Origin: Vibrio qingdaonensis
GTDB lineage: Bacteria; Pseudomonadota; Gammaproteobacteria; Enterobacterales; Vibrionaceae
NCBI RefSeq assembly: GCF_026191675.1
Contig: NZ_JAKRRY010000013.1
Location: 1-64,000 of the forward strand
Length of the DNA: 64,000 nucleotides
Direction: 5' to 3'
The notes under the pieces are model-generated. The model saw nothing but the letters and a program-made list of their open reading frames with translations, made no database searches and was not told the DNA's origin. Positions 38,996 through 48,655 of this stretch are shown here, piece after piece. The position numbers were made by a program, and so were the translations under genes. The stretch's first letter is position 1. Each line of letters starts with the position of its first letter.

Positions 38996-39523
38996 ATGCT
39001 TTCAGAAGCAATGGTTGAACATCTAAACGAGCAAATAAACCTCGAATTTTTCTCATCCAACCTATACTTACAAATGAGTGCTTGGTGTGAAGACAAAGGA
39101 TTTGAAGGCGCAGCAGAGTTTTTACGTAAGCATGCTGTAGAAGAGATGGAGCATATGCAGCGTCTTTTTACTTACGTAAGTGAGACTGGTGCACTGCCTA
39201 TTCTTGGCGCGATTGCTGCCCCTAAACATGATTTTACTAGTTTAGGTGATGTCTTCCGTGAAACGTATGAGCATGAGCAAATGATTACCGAGCAAATCAA
39301 CAAGCTCGCTCATGTCGCTTTCTCAGCCCAAGACTACTCGACGTTTAATTTTCTTCAGTGGTACGTTGCTGAACAGCACGAAGAAGAAAAATTGTTTAAA
39401 GGGATCTTAGATAAGCTAGAACTCGTTGGTGAAAACGGACAGGCTCTGTTCTTTATCGACAAAGATTTAGCGATGTTAGCAAAAGAAGGTTCTTCTTCCA
39501 TTATGGATACCCCCGCTGTGTAA
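38996..39523 (+). CDS. ftnA: Non-haem ferritin
   Basis: FtnA oxidises and stores iron in a 24-mer shell. The 175-residue four-helix chain has ferroxidase ligands in [26 protein letters not shown] and EQHEEEKLF (Glu, His and Glu sites). It is expected to be iron-controlled, but I see no clear Fur site in the 278-nt divergent spacer with uspA. It is 68 nt upstream of uspB on the same strand. Confidence 0.95.
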   Translation: MLSEAMVEHLNEQINLEFFSSNLYLQMSAWCEDKGFEGAAEFLRKHAVEEMEHMQRLFTYVSETGALPILGAIAAPKHDFTSLGDVFRETYEHEQMITEQINKLAHVAFSAQDYSTFNFLQWYVAEQHEEEKLFKGILDKLELVGENGQALFFIDKDLAMLAKEGSSSIMDTPAV

Positions 39524-39591
39524 CATCAGCGAAAAAAGCCGTTAGATCGTCTTTTTCTCTTGGGTATCTTGGAAGAGGTAGGGAGGAAAAG

Positions 39592-39915
39592 ATGATCAGT
39601 GGCGACACTATTCTACTAGCATTGATGCTCATTACGTCAGTCAATATGGCAAGATATCTGACTGCACTACGCTCACTTATTTATATCATGCGTGAAGCGC
39701 ACCCTCTGCTATATCAGCAAGTGGATGGCGGTGGATTTTTTACCACACACGGTAATATGACCAAACAGGTTCGATTGTATTCCTATCTCAAGACTAAGGA
39801 GTATTATCATCACCATGATGAAGTGTTTATTTCCAAGTGTAATCGAGTGAGAGAGCTGTTTGTCTTGTCGTGTGCATTGGCAGGTGTGTCATTATTTGCG
39901 GCGTTTTTGCTGTAG
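39592..39915 (+). CDS. uspB: Universal stress protein B
   Basis: UspB is a small inner-membrane protein linked to stationary-phase ethanol tolerance. The 107-residue chain has one N-terminal helix ([18 protein letters not shown]) and a C-terminal one ([20 protein letters not shown]), with a basic stretch between. GGGAGGAAAAG precedes the ATG. The E. coli order uspA/uspB is kept, with ftnA in between. Confidence 0.92.
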   Translation: MISGDTILLALMLITSVNMARYLTALRSLIYIMREAHPLLYQQVDGGGFFTTHGNMTKQVRLYSYLKTKEYYHHHDEVFISKCNRVRELFVLSCALAGVSLFAAFLL

Positions 39916-40042
39916 AGTTGGGGATGACGTTGGTTTGAACACCACGTAACTGAGCAACCCTTGGCTAATCGTAACCGGATTGCTTGGGCGCGAAAGATTG
40001 CAATACCAAAAAGACTCGCTACAATGGCGAGCAATAAGAGAT

Positions 40043-40071
40043 AAGGATGTGCTTTGGCACATCCTTTTTTG
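40043..40071 (+). terminator. Terminator after uspB
   Basis: AAGGATGTGC / GCACATCCTT around TTTG, followed by T tract. Confidence 0.85.
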
Positions 40072-40105
40072 TTGATTCCATTTTGTGTGTCGGTAGAGTA
40101 AAGCT

Positions 40106-41308
40106 ATGAGCAATAAATTTGATGTGGTGGTGATTGGTGCTGGAGCTGCCGGGTTAATGTGTGCAGCGGAAGCTGGCAAGCGCGGACGTCGTGTGCTGGT
40201 TGTTGATCATGCCAAGAAGCCAGGTCGAAAAATTCTCATTTCTGGTGGCGGTAAATGCAACTTCACCAATTACGATGTGACGCCAAATAACTACCTATGC
40301 CAGAATCGTCATTTCGTAAAATCGGCGTTATCGCAATATACTCATTGGGACTTCATCTCGATGATTTGTAAGCATGGGATTGAGTTTGAAGAGCGCGATC
40401 ACGGTCAGCTTTTCTGCTTAGATTCGGCAAAAGAAATCGTCAAAATGTTATTGGATGAATGCGATCTGCCGACCGTTCGCTTCCAGTATCAAACGGATGT
40501 ACATTCCATCACCAAAACAGACAGTGGATTCTCATTTCACGCCGACAGTGCTAATGCGGGTAATGCCGTCATCGAGTGTGACTCGCTAGTGATCGCCACG
40601 GGTGGCTTATCTATGCCAAAGTTAGGCGCGACCCCGTTTGGTTATAAAGTGGCAGAGCAGTTTGGGTTAGAGGTTATCTCAACGTCAGCGGGTCTCGTGC
40701 CGTTTACGCTACACAAAGAAGATAAAGAGGACTTTGCTGAATTGTCCGGGATTGCTATTCCGGCCGAAATCACCGCAGTGGATGGGACAATGTTCAAAGA
40801 AGCATTGCTGTTTACCCATCGTGGTTTATCAGGGCCATCTGTGTTGCAAATTTCTTCATTTTGGAAGCCAGGGCAACCAGTTACGGTTAACTTAGTGCCA
40901 AATTCAGATGTGGATGAGCTCCTGTCATCTACTCGTGAAAATCATCCAAATCAAAGCCTAAAAAACACCTTAGCCCGAGTGCTACCTAAACGGTTGGTTG
41001 AGCTTCTCATCGAAAGAAAAGTGTTTGCCGATAAGCCGTTAAAGCAGTTTAACCCGAAAGAAATGGCCGATATTGTACGCCAGCTTGAGCAGTGGAAGAT
41101 TGTACCTAATGGTACTGAAGGTTACCGCACCGCTGAAGTGACCTTAGGGGGCGTGAATACCGATCATCTATCTTCAAAAACCATGGCATGTAAATCCGTC
41201 CCGGGTTTGTACTTTATTGGCGAAGTGATGGATGTGACTGGCTGGTTGGGCGGATATAATTTCCAGTGGTGTTGGTCCTCTGGGTTTGTTGCGGGGCAAC
41301 ACGTTTAA
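40106..41308 (+). CDS. YhiN-like FAD-dependent oxidoreductase (HI0933 family)
   Basis: A 400-residue flavoprotein of the HI0933/YhiN family. The N-terminal dinucleotide site VVVIGAGAAGLMCAAEAG and the family signature GRKILISGGGKCNFTN (about residues 42-58) are followed by the C-terminal WLGGYNFQWCWSSG FAD-contact segment. Members' reaction is not established. The yhiN gene lies next to uspB in E. coli too, so the placement supports the call. Confidence 0.88.
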   Translation: MSNKFDVVVIGAGAAGLMCAAEAGKRGRRVLVVDHAKKPGRKILISGGGKCNFTNYDVTPNNYLCQNRHFVKSALSQYTHWDFISMICKHGIEFEERDHGQLFCLDSAKEIVKMLLDECDLPTVRFQYQTDVHSITKTDSGFSFHADSANAGNAVIECDSLVIATGGLSMPKLGATPFGYKVAEQFGLEVISTSAGLVPFTLHKEDKEDFAELSGIAIPAEITAVDGTMFKEALLFTHRGLSGPSVLQISSFWKPGQPVTVNLVPNSDVDELLSSTRENHPNQSLKNTLARVLPKRLVELLIERKVFADKPLKQFNPKEMADIVRQLEQWKIVPNGTEGYRTAEVTLGGVNTDHLSSKTMACKSVPGLYFIGEVMDVTGWLGGYNFQWCWSSGFVAGQHV

Positions 41309-41334
41309 CGCATTATCCCCTCTTATTATCGAGT

Positions 41335-41359
41335 GACACGGCTCTAATAGAGCCGTGTC
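41335..41359. terminator. Perfect stem-loop between convergent genes
   Basis: GACACGGCTC / GAGCCGTGTC with a TAATA loop. It lacks a T tract but lies exactly between the ends of the YhiN-like gene and pdxY. Confidence 0.6.
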
Positions 41360-41373
41360 CTAGTGATGTTGAA

Positions 41374-42228
41374 CTACACTTTTTGTATCGGAAAGACCTC
41401 GCTTGGCGCAATAAACTCTTGCTGCGCAGCAATGGTTTGTAGCTCCCATTCCCCACGATTTTGTGTCTCTTTTAGCACGCCATAACTGGCGTTATTGGCA
41501 TGTTCAAACGCCTGCTCTGGCGACCAACCTTTTAACAGACCCGCAGTGAACAATGCAGAGATGAGATCGCCAACTCCGACCGGCTGTTTATCAAAATCTA
41601 GATGCGGGCGCTGGGCAATATAGCAGCCTTGTTTCGTCGCTAGCATCATGGTGAACTTTTCATTCGACACACTATGCAGGTGCTTAACCAGTACCATCTT
41701 TGGTCCCTTCGCTAAGGCTTTATGGCACGCAGTGACCGCATCTTCGAGGTTATTAATCGCCATGTCAGCGAATTGCCCTAGTTCAAATTGATTGGGCACG
41801 ATCACATCGGCCATTGGCATGACGCGTTTGACTAAGTGTTCCGTTGTACCTGCTGGCACAATGCACCCTTTCTCTGGCGAGCCCATCACGGGATCGCAAA
41901 CATAGATCGCGTCTGGGCTTTGTGCTTTGACCTTGTTCACCGCCTCAATAACAGCAAGACATTGCTCAGCACTGCCTTGGTAGCCCGATAAAACCGCCTG
42001 GCAATTAGCCAGTTGACCAATATTGTCGATGCCGGTGATCAAAGCGTTGATGTCTTGCGCGGAAAAGGCTTGCCCAGTCCAACCTTGTTGATATTGGGTA
42101 TGGTTGGAGAACTGAACGGTATGAATAGGCCAGACTTCAAACCCCATTCGTTGTAAGGGAAAAGTGGCTGAGCTATTGCCAGCGTGACCATAGACAACAT
42201 GGGATTGAATGGAGATAACGCCCTTCAT
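41374..42228 (-). CDS. pdxY: Pyridoxal kinase
   Basis: PdxY phosphorylates pyridoxal with ATP in the vitamin B6 salvage path. The 284-residue ribokinase-fold protein starts [29 protein letters not shown] and has the pyridoxal-kinase C-terminal [10 protein letters not shown] with the catalytic Asp. ATG 42228 has AGGAG before it; the longer frame adds 22 unconserved residues. It reads away from the sugar-acid operon. Confidence 0.95.
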   Translation of the reverse strand: MKGVISIQSHVVYGHAGNSSATFPLQRMGFEVWPIHTVQFSNHTQYQQGWTGQAFSAQDINALITGIDNIGQLANCQAVLSGYQGSAEQCLAVIEAVNKVKAQSPDAIYVCDPVMGSPEKGCIVPAGTTEHLVKRVMPMADVIVPNQFELGQFADMAINNLEDAVTACHKALAKGPKMVLVKHLHSVSNEKFTMMLATKQGCYIAQRPHLDFDKQPVGVGDLISALFTAGLLKGWSPEQAFEHANNASYGVLKETQNRGEWELQTIAAQQEFIAPSEVFPIQKV

Positions 42229-42716
42229 GGTGGCTCCTGATGATTGAATAGTAAGTACCCTGACTAATATGGGTGTGAAAGTGTATTCAAACAAGCGGTA
42301 GGTGTCGCAATATCCATACTATCTGCATAGTTTCTTCGCTTAAACATGATTAAAACGTGGGGTGCTGCTTTCTTAACCCATCGCTTGTTCTTATTTATTT
42401 GTGAATGACGACCTTTCAGACGCGCCCGTTATGCGTCAAGTGACTATGCGCACACTTGCTTATTTTGACTTGGGGTCAAGCATAGTCAGATATCCATTTC
42501 TGTGACGGCTATTTGTAATTCTATCATTAGTGTTGGTTGTGATTGAATATTTGCCATATTGGTCACATTTTGTTGCTGAAATATTAATATCAATAAAAAC
42601 AGTGTCTTAAAAGAAAATTATGGTCAGCTTCATAAAAAAAGCCTTTTCATAGTGTTATAAAATGGAATTTGATCAACACTTAATTCCGTATTATGGAATT
42701 CACTAGAGAGAAGACA
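42229..42716. promoter_or_regulatory. 488-bp divergent region with promoter of the sugar-acid operon
   Basis: No gene is visible. It holds an inverted repeat TTGAC-TTGGG-GTCAA (42465-42479), a TGTGAC half-site resembling CRP (about 42501) and another TCACA (about 42567), plus the IclR-type half-sites listed separately. Catabolite control through CRP is plausible but weakly supported. Confidence 0.45.
42663..42700. promoter_or_regulatory. Three GGAATT half-sites, candidate IclR operator
   Basis: GGAATT at 42664-42669, AATTCC at 42682-42687 and GGAATT at 42695-42700 give a nested inverted repeat whose inner part is AATTCCGTATTATGGAATT. It ends 17 nt before the dlgD start. IclR proteins bind such AT-rich palindromes, and a YiaJ-type regulator is in the operon; the match is inference. 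Confidence 0.5.
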
Positions 42717-43718
42717 ATGCCTTTAATCAAAATTGAACAGCTTCAAAGCGAATATGAAAGAATTTTATTAGCTCGTGATATGCAGCCTGAAATGGCAACA
42801 AAACTCGCTGCAGGTTTTGTCGAAATGGCCAATGAAGGCACTTACTCTCACGGTATTAACCGTTTTCCTGTGTTTATCGAGCAAGTCGACAAAGGCCAAA
42901 TTAAGCTCAATGAGTTACCTGAATGTGTCAATAGTATGGGCGCTTTAGAGCAATGGGACTGTAATTTCGGTCCAGGTGTATTAAATGGTTTGATTTGTTC
43001 AGAACGAGCGATGGAACTGGCGCGTGAGTACGGTATTGGCATGGTCGGCATGCGCAACTCTAACCACTGGATGCGTGGTGGTGCGTATGTTCTGAAAATG
43101 GCTCGTGAAGGTTTTGCGGGTATTGCGTCAACAAACTCTATTGCAGTTATGCCTGCGTGGGGTGGTAAGGATCACCGTGTGGGTTCAAACCCGCTCATTA
43201 TGGCCATTGCTGGTGATCCACCGGTATTGGTTGACTGCTCAATGACACAGTTCTCGTACGGACAACTACAGAATTTTGTATTAGCAGACAAAGAGCTCCC
43301 TGTTGTGGGCGGCTTTGATGATAACGGTGAGCTAACCAAAGACCCACATGTGCTTTGGGAAAACAAGCGTCTGTTGCCAATGGGCTTTTGGAAGGGTTCT
43401 TCAATGGCGATCGTACTCGATATGATGCTAACTGCGATTACGGGTGGTAACTCAGTCCCTGCTCTGACGGAAGACATGGGTGGCGAGTTTGGTGTCTCTC
43501 AATTCCTCATTGCCATTGATTTAAGCAAAACCATGGACAAAGGCCAATACGCTCAAGAAATGAAGCGTATCCGTGATTATGTTCTTGCATCAGAACCTGC
43601 AGAAACAGGGTCGGTCATGATTGCTGGCTCAGAGATCCAAAACTTTATCGATAAGCACGCTCAAGCGGGTGGTATCGAAGTCCATGACGATATCTGGAAC
43701 CAAATTACCGCGCTGTAA
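42717..43718 (+). CDS. dlgD: 2,3-diketo-L-gulonate reductase
   Basis: DlgD (YiaK) reduces 2,3-diketo-L-gulonate to 3-keto-L-gulonate with NADH. The 333-residue protein follows E. coli YiaK throughout: YSHGINRFPVF with the catalytic His, GMRNSNHWMRGG, TNSIAVMPAWGG, GGFDDNGELTKDP and LPMGFWKGSSMAIVLDMM, the family of malate/L-lactate-type dehydrogenases. ATG 42717 is preceded by AGAGAG; the longer frame would start in the operator. It is the first gene of the operon, and a TRAP importer follows 25 nt later. Confidence 0.92.
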   Translation: MPLIKIEQLQSEYERILLARDMQPEMATKLAAGFVEMANEGTYSHGINRFPVFIEQVDKGQIKLNELPECVNSMGALEQWDCNFGPGVLNGLICSERAMELAREYGIGMVGMRNSNHWMRGGAYVLKMAREGFAGIASTNSIAVMPAWGGKDHRVGSNPLIMAIAGDPPVLVDCSMTQFSYGQLQNFVLADKELPVVGGFDDNGELTKDPHVLWENKRLLPMGFWKGSSMAIVLDMMLTAITGGNSVPALTEDMGGEFGVSQFLIAIDLSKTMDKGQYAQEMKRIRDYVLASEPAETGSVMIAGSEIQNFIDKHAQAGGIEVHDDIWNQITAL

Positions 43719-43743
43719 TATAAGCGAAGGTCGGGAGAACTTT

Positions 43744-44229
43744 ATGCAAAGTGTATTGAAGTGGATTTGGAATAGTATCGACGTCATCATGGCAGTCATT
43801 TTGACTGCGATGGTTGCTCTCGTCTTTGCTAATGTCGTATTACGTTACGGCTTCTCCTCTGGATTACGTCCTTCTGTTGAACTATCTCGCTTAGGTCTTG
43901 TATGGGTAGTCATGCTCGGTGCTGCTGTTGTGCTGCGCCGAGGTGAGCACCTTGCGGTGGCTGAATTTTCGGAAAAATTACTGCCGAAAGCGGTCCCGAT
44001 ACTAAGACGAATTTGTTGGGCGATTATCCTTGTTTCTGTTGGCATGCTTTATATCGGCTCTTATCGTCAAATGATGGCCAACTGGTCAGATATTTCGCAG
44101 CTGACAGGTCTTCCTTCCGCGTTGTTCTATTTAGCCGGTGTCGTTTCTGGTGCTCTGATGGGCGTTATCGCTTTAGTGCGAATTTTTAAACCAGAATGGC
44201 AACTGGATGTAGATGAGGAGAAAGAATAA
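43744..44229 (+). CDS. yiaM: TRAP transporter small permease
   Basis: The DctQ-type small inner-membrane subunit of the TRAP importer, 161 residues, about four hydrophobic helices (from WIWNSIDVIMAVILTAMVAL to SALFYLAGVVSGALMGVIA). In E. coli YiaMNO carries 2,3-diketo-L-gulonate. A GGGAG precedes the ATG. Its stop overlaps the next start by one base. Confidence 0.9.
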   Translation: MQSVLKWIWNSIDVIMAVILTAMVALVFANVVLRYGFSSGLRPSVELSRLGLVWVVMLGAAVVLRRGEHLAVAEFSEKLLPKAVPILRRICWAIILVSVGMLYIGSYRQMMANWSDISQLTGLPSALFYLAGVVSGALMGVIALVRIFKPEWQLDVDEEKE

Positions 44230-45509
44230 TGACGTTAGCCATTTTCTTAGCCGTATTACTGGTCTCTATTTTACTGGGGCTTCCAGTGGCCTTTGCCTTG
44301 TTGCTTTCATCAATGGCATTGATGGTACACATGGACTTTTTCAGTGCAGACATTCTTGCGCAGTCGTTAATCAATGGTGTTGATAGTTTTACCTTACTGG
44401 CGATTCCGTTTTTCCTAATTGCCGGTGAAGTCATGGCTTCAGGTGGTCTGTCACAACGTATTGTGCGTCTTGCGACGACATACGTGGGGCATCGCCAAGG
44501 TGGTCTAGGTTACGTTGCTATTATGACGTCGGTGTTACTGGCAGGCCTGTCTGGCTCGGCGGTAGCTGATGCGGCGGCATTGGTTAGTATTCTCTACCCA
44601 ATGATGAAAGCGGCAAAATACCCTGAAGCACCTTCCATGGGGCTGTTGGCCTCTGGTGGTATCATCGCCCCCGTTATTCCACCGTCTATCCCGCTGATTC
44701 TGGTAGGTGTTGCCGGTGGTATCTCGATTAAAAACTTGTTCCTAGGCGGTATCGTACCGGGTTTACTCATGGGCATGACGCTGATGTTTGTTTGGCGTTG
44801 GACCGTTCGTAAAGAAAACCTAGAAACGGCAGAAAAAGCGACAAAAGCAGAAAAACGAGCGGCGTTGAAAGATGGTATTTGGGCGCTGATGTTGCCTGTC
44901 ATCATCATTGTCGGTATCCGCTTTGGTATTTTTACACCAACAGAAGCTGCAGTGGTTGCCGCAACGTACGCCATCTTTATTTCAACGTTCGTTTATCGTG
45001 AACTGACTATCAAACGTTTCTACCACATTGTGGTGAATGCCGGTCGCTCGACCGCGATGGTGATGTTCTTGGTCGGTTGCGCCATGGTTGCTGCTTGGCT
45101 GATTACGGTGGCTCAATTGCCACAGCAATTAGCTGAGATGTTAGGTCCGCTTGTCGACAGTCCGCGTCTACTGATGGCAGTCATCATGATATTGGTGCTG
45201 TGTGTTGGCATGGTGATGGACCTGAGTCCAACGATTCTCATCCTTGTTCCTTTATTAATGCCGGTTATCAAAATGGCGGGTATTGATCCAACGTATTTCG
45301 GTCTGTTGTTTGTCATTAACTGTTCAATTGGCCTAATCACGCCTCCTGTAGGCACTGTTCTAAACGTAGTTTGTGGTGTAGCTCGGGTACCGATGTCGAC
45401 AGCAGTGAAAGGGGTCCTCCCATTCATTGGTGCCTACATGGTGCTACTCGCATTGTTTGTCATATTCCCAAGCATTATCACTGTGCCAATGTCGTTTGTC
45501 ATTGGTTAA
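44229..45509 (+). CDS. yiaN: TRAP transporter large permease
   Basis: The DctM-type large subunit, 426 residues with about eleven to twelve hydrophobic helices, which forms the Na+-coupled pathway. The family blocks GGLSQRIVRLATTYVGHRQGGLGYVAI, SVLLAGLSGSAVADAAAL and the C-terminal NCSIGLITPPVGTVLNVV are visible in pieces. Its start is directly at the yiaM stop (TAATG), showing coupling. Confidence 0.9.
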   Translation: MTLAIFLAVLLVSILLGLPVAFALLLSSMALMVHMDFFSADILAQSLINGVDSFTLLAIPFFLIAGEVMASGGLSQRIVRLATTYVGHRQGGLGYVAIMTSVLLAGLSGSAVADAAALVSILYPMMKAAKYPEAPSMGLLASGGIIAPVIPPSIPLILVGVAGGISIKNLFLGGIVPGLLMGMTLMFVWRWTVRKENLETAEKATKAEKRAALKDGIWALMLPVIIIVGIRFGIFTPTEAAVVAATYAIFISTFVYRELTIKRFYHIVVNAGRSTAMVMFLVGCAMVAAWLITVAQLPQQLAEMLGPLVDSPRLLMAVIMILVLCVGMVMDLSPTILILVPLLMPVIKMAGIDPTYFGLLFVINCSIGLITPPVGTVLNVVCGVARVPMSTAVKGVLPFIGAYMVLLALFVIFPSIITVPMSFVIG

Positions 45510-45530
45510 CCCTCGATGGAGAAAATAATA

Positions 45531-46505
45531 ATGAAATCCCTATTCAAAGTAGCACTGGTAGCATCGGCAATCGCAATGAGTTCAACTGCTATGTCGGCAA
45601 CCACATTAAAACTCGCTCACGCGGCTCCAGAATCCGATCTGCAGCAAGATCTGTCTCTGTTCTTCAAGAAAGAAGTGGAAGCGCGTACGAACGGCGATAT
45701 TAAAGTCAATATTTACCCGCAAGGTCAGCTCGGCAGTGATAAGCAGATGATCGATGGCTCTCGTGCAGGCATTGTTGATTTTGCAATGGTGGGCTTGAAT
45801 AACTATAACGGCCTATTACCAGAGTCTGCGGCTTTCACTCTTCCTTTCATGTTCCCTAATCGTGAAACCGCATACAAAGTATTAGATGGCGAACCAGGAA
45901 AAGAGGTGCTGACTAGCCTCGAAGCGTTCGGTCTTAAAGGTTTGGGTTATCCAGAAAATGGCTACCGCAATATGACCAACAACGAAAAACCAATTCGCGT
46001 TCCAAGTGACGTGAAAGGTCTACAGATGCGAGTTAATGGTTCTAAAGCACTGAATGATATGTTCAATGAACTGGGTGCGAACCCACAACAACTGCCAGTC
46101 TCTGAGCTCTATACCGCGTTGGAAACGGGGGTTGTTGATTCTCAAGACCACCCAATTAGTGTGACTCTTTCGTTCAAGTTTAACGAAGTACAAAAGTACC
46201 TAAGCTTGACTCAACACGCTTACTCTCCTCTTGTTCTGACGATGAACCTTAAAAAGTTCAATAAGCTGAGCGATGAAGAGCAGAAAATCATCACGGAAGT
46301 GGCAGCAGAAGCGGTTGCGATGCAGCGTGAGCTGAGTATTGCCAAAGAAGACAAGATGATTGCGGACCTACAAGCGGGCGGTATGGAAGTGAACCGTGAT
46401 GTGGATGGCGCAGCATTCCAAGCAGCGATTAAGCCAGTTTGGAAGGCGTTTGTAGCGAAAAACGGCGACGACATGATTAAGAAAATTGAAGTCGCAGCTC
46501 AGTAA
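45531..46505 (+). CDS. yiaO: TRAP transporter substrate-binding protein
   Basis: A DctP-type periplasmic binding protein, 324 residues, with Sec signal peptide (LFKVALVASAIAMSSTAMSA-A). The family's carboxylate-binding Arg region is in LKGLQMRVNGSKA and the ELYTALETGVVDSQDHP segment follows. It should bind an organic acid sugar. GGAG 9 nt before ATG 45531 decides the start against ATG 45516. Confidence 0.9.
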   Translation: MKSLFKVALVASAIAMSSTAMSATTLKLAHAAPESDLQQDLSLFFKKEVEARTNGDIKVNIYPQGQLGSDKQMIDGSRAGIVDFAMVGLNNYNGLLPESAAFTLPFMFPNRETAYKVLDGEPGKEVLTSLEAFGLKGLGYPENGYRNMTNNEKPIRVPSDVKGLQMRVNGSKALNDMFNELGANPQQLPVSELYTALETGVVDSQDHPISVTLSFKFNEVQKYLSLTQHAYSPLVLTMNLKKFNKLSDEEQKIITEVAAEAVAMQRELSIAKEDKMIADLQAGGMEVNRDVDGAAFQAAIKPVWKAFVAKNGDDMIKKIEVAAQ

Positions 46506-46520
46506 TTGCTACAGAAATGA

Positions 46521-46547
46521 CAGTGACGGTTCAATGAATCGTCACTG
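46521..46547 (+). terminator. Intercistronic hairpin after the binding-protein gene
   Basis: A 12-bp stem CAGTGACGGTTC / GAATCGTCACTG with an AAT loop (one G-U pair), not followed by T. It probably protects the upstream TRAP binding-protein message. Confidence 0.5.
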
Positions 46548-46637
46548 GTGAAAGGATAGGTTGCTTAGCCAAGCCGTTAGGCAATCTATTCATAACAACG
46601 CTTCTTTCCCATCTATTTGCACTTTCGGTAGACAATT

Positions 46638-47330
46638 ATGTATCAAGAATTAAAACAGCGCGTATTGGCGGCAAACCTGCAACTCCCTAAATATGGTCTG
46701 GTGACATTTACCTGGGGAAATGTATCGGAAATTGACAGAGAGAATGGCGTCATCGCGATAAAGCCGTCTGGGGTGGAATACGATGTGATGAGCGAAAATG
46801 ACATTGTTATCGTTGATCTAGAAGGAAACCGTGTTGAAGGCGATCTCAACCCTTCAAGCGATACTGCGACACATATAGAACTCTACAAAGCGTTTCCAAA
46901 CATTGGCGGTATTGTCCATACACACTCTCGTAATGCAACGATTTGGGCGCAAGCAGGCAAAGACATTCCTGCACTCGGTACCACGCATGCGGATTACTTC
47001 TACGGTGATGTGCCGTGTACTCGTCAGCTTACCCATGACGAAATTACCACGGATTACGAAAAGAATACCGGCTTGGTAATCATCGAAGAATTCACTAAAC
47101 GTCATATAGACCCTCAAGCTATGCCTGGTGCGATTATTGCCGGACATGCTCCATTTACATGGGGTAAAGATGGCTCTGACGCGGTGCATAATGCGGTCGT
47201 AATGGAAGAGGTTGCTGCGATGGCGACGGCCACGCGCTCTATTAGCCCCGAAGCGGCGATTCAGCCGGAGCTTCTAGATAAGCACTATAACCGTAAACAC
47301 GGTAAAGACTCATACTACGGTCAGAAATAA
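46638..47330 (+). CDS. ulaF: L-ribulose-5-phosphate 4-epimerase
   Basis: Zinc enzyme that turns L-ribulose-5-P into D-xylulose-5-P by retro-aldol/aldol chemistry. The 230-residue class II aldolase-fold protein has the zinc motif [33 protein letters not shown] and [14 protein letters not shown]. The sequence does not separate UlaF, SgbE and AraD; the symbol follows the pathway of the operon (E. coli ulaF/sgbE). It feeds D-xylulose-5-P to the pentose phosphate path. Confidence 0.9.
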   Translation: MYQELKQRVLAANLQLPKYGLVTFTWGNVSEIDRENGVIAIKPSGVEYDVMSENDIVIVDLEGNRVEGDLNPSSDTATHIELYKAFPNIGGIVHTHSRNATIWAQAGKDIPALGTTHADYFYGDVPCTRQLTHDEITTDYEKNTGLVIIEEFTKRHIDPQAMPGAIIAGHAPFTWGKDGSDAVHNAVVMEEVAAMATATRSISPEAAIQPELLDKHYNRKHGKDSYYGQK

Positions 47331-47341
47331 GGACGTCTGCA

Positions 47342-48154
47342 ATGCATAAATTATTGGCGTTGGATCTTGATGGCACGGTGCTAAATTCACAGCACACAAT
47401 CAGTGCGCCACTGGTTGAGGCCATTCAGCATCTGGCTAAGAAAACGCATGTTGTGATCGTGACTGGACGACATCATGTGGCTGCAAAACCCTATTACGAG
47501 CAGCTAGGCTTGAGCACGCCAATTATTTGTTGTAACGGCACCTATATTTTTGACTATGCCAATGACCGCGTTATCAAAGAAAACGCCATCACTAAAGCGC
47601 GGGCGATCGAGTTCATTCAGCTTTCAGAGCAGCACGACTTGAAAATGGTGATGTATGTTCGAGATGCAATGCTGTATTCAAACAAGCGACCTATCGCGTA
47701 TATGGAGGCATTGTCTGCTTGGGCGCAATCCTTTCCTGAAGGCAGTCAGCCCAGCATTTTACGTGTCGATGACTTTAGGAAAGAACTTCAATCTACCGAT
47801 TATGTATGGAAGTTCGTCGTAGAAGGTGGCGATATCGATGCATTTTCAGCGCTTGAATGTATTGATACGCACTTTAATGGCGAACGTTCTTGGGTTGACC
47901 GTGTCGATTTTTCTGCCGCGGGTAACAGCAAAGGCAACGCATTGACTCACTATATTCAAACGCTGGGCATTACCTTGGAGGAGTGCGTGGCGGTGGGGGA
48001 TAACCACAATGATATTTCGATGTTGACGCTAGCGGGCTTGGGGATCGCCATGAACAATGCCGATCAGACTGTCAAAAATGCCGCGAATCTGGTGACAGAC
48101 CATAGCAACGACCACGAGTCGGGTCTTGCCACACTTTTACAGCGGCTATTCTAA
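47342..48154 (+). CDS. HAD phosphatase, YbhA-like (Cof/IIB type)
   Basis: A 270-residue HAD hydrolase of subclass IIB. The motifs are DLDGTVLNSQ (nucleophile Asp), VTGRHHVAAKPYY, ICCNGTYIFDY, GGGN-like AAGNSKGNAL and VGDNHNDISML. VTGRHHVA and ICCNGTY are marks of E. coli YbhA, a pyridoxal-phosphate and sugar-phosphate phosphatase. AAGGACGT lies before the ATG, 11 nt after ulaF, so it is part of the operon. A phosphatase of this type is not in the E. coli ula/yia operons, so its function here may be a proofreading or dephosphorylating step; not known. Confidence 0.85.
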   Translation: MHKLLALDLDGTVLNSQHTISAPLVEAIQHLAKKTHVVIVTGRHHVAAKPYYEQLGLSTPIICCNGTYIFDYANDRVIKENAITKARAIEFIQLSEQHDLKMVMYVRDAMLYSNKRPIAYMEALSAWAQSFPEGSQPSILRVDDFRKELQSTDYVWKFVVEGGDIDAFSALECIDTHFNGERSWVDRVDFSAAGNSKGNALTHYIQTLGITLEECVAVGDNHNDISMLTLAGLGIAMNNADQTVKNAANLVTDHSNDHESGLATLLQRLF

Positions 48155-48166
48155 TAGAGAAGTTTT

Positions 48167-48655
48167 ATGTTAGTTGGAACTACCCAAAAGCAAATCATCA
48201 CAACCACGTACCCGCAGGCTGTACAAGACATCCTTGGGTATTTAAACCGCATTGACCTCGATGCCTTAGATCTAGGTCGTCATGACATCCCTAATTTTGA
48301 CAGTAAGCAAGCGTGGTTTGTTGTTCTGGAATATGAAAAAGAGCCGCTTGAAAACTTTCAGCCAGAGGTCCACAAGTACCACTCTGATTTGCAGATAGTA
48401 TTACGTGGTTCAGAAACTATGGCGTGGTCTTTGGATTCAGGGCAGCACAAAAATGCAGACGCTTATAACGAGGTTCGTGATCTGCAATTTTACCAGTTTG
48501 ATGGCATTCAATTGAATTTCATTGAGGCCAGCCCACACCAGTTTTATCTCTTCACGCCAAATGTGGTTCATGTAACCAATATTGAAAATGGTACTGGTGG
48601 TGTGGTGCGTAAACTCGTCGTCAAAATTCACAATGATTTGTTGGAAGCGAAATAA
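48167..48655 (+). CDS. YhcH/YjgK/YiaL family beta-sandwich protein
   Basis: A 162-residue protein of the YiaL family (DUF386), a cupin-like beta-sandwich often in sugar-acid operons. Visible are YHSDLQIVLRGSETMAW and HVTNIENGTGGVVRKLVVKIH. In E. coli it sits in the yiaKLMNO operon. Its exact reaction, possibly sugar isomerisation or mutarotation, is not certain. Its stop TAA overlaps the lyxK start. Confidence 0.85.
   Translation: MLVGTTQKQIITTTYPQAVQDILGYLNRIDLDALDLGRHDIPNFDSKQAWFVVLEYEKEPLENFQPEVHKYHSDLQIVLRGSETMAWSLDSGQHKNADAYNEVRDLQFYQFDGIQLNFIEASPHQFYLFTPNVVHVTNIENGTGGVVRKLVVKIHNDLLEAK

Noticed and set aside
39810-40034. 74-codon minus-strand frame starting at TTG with a hydrophobic start
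   Set aside because: Antisense to uspB, starts right below the terminator at 40043, and no promoter would feed it.
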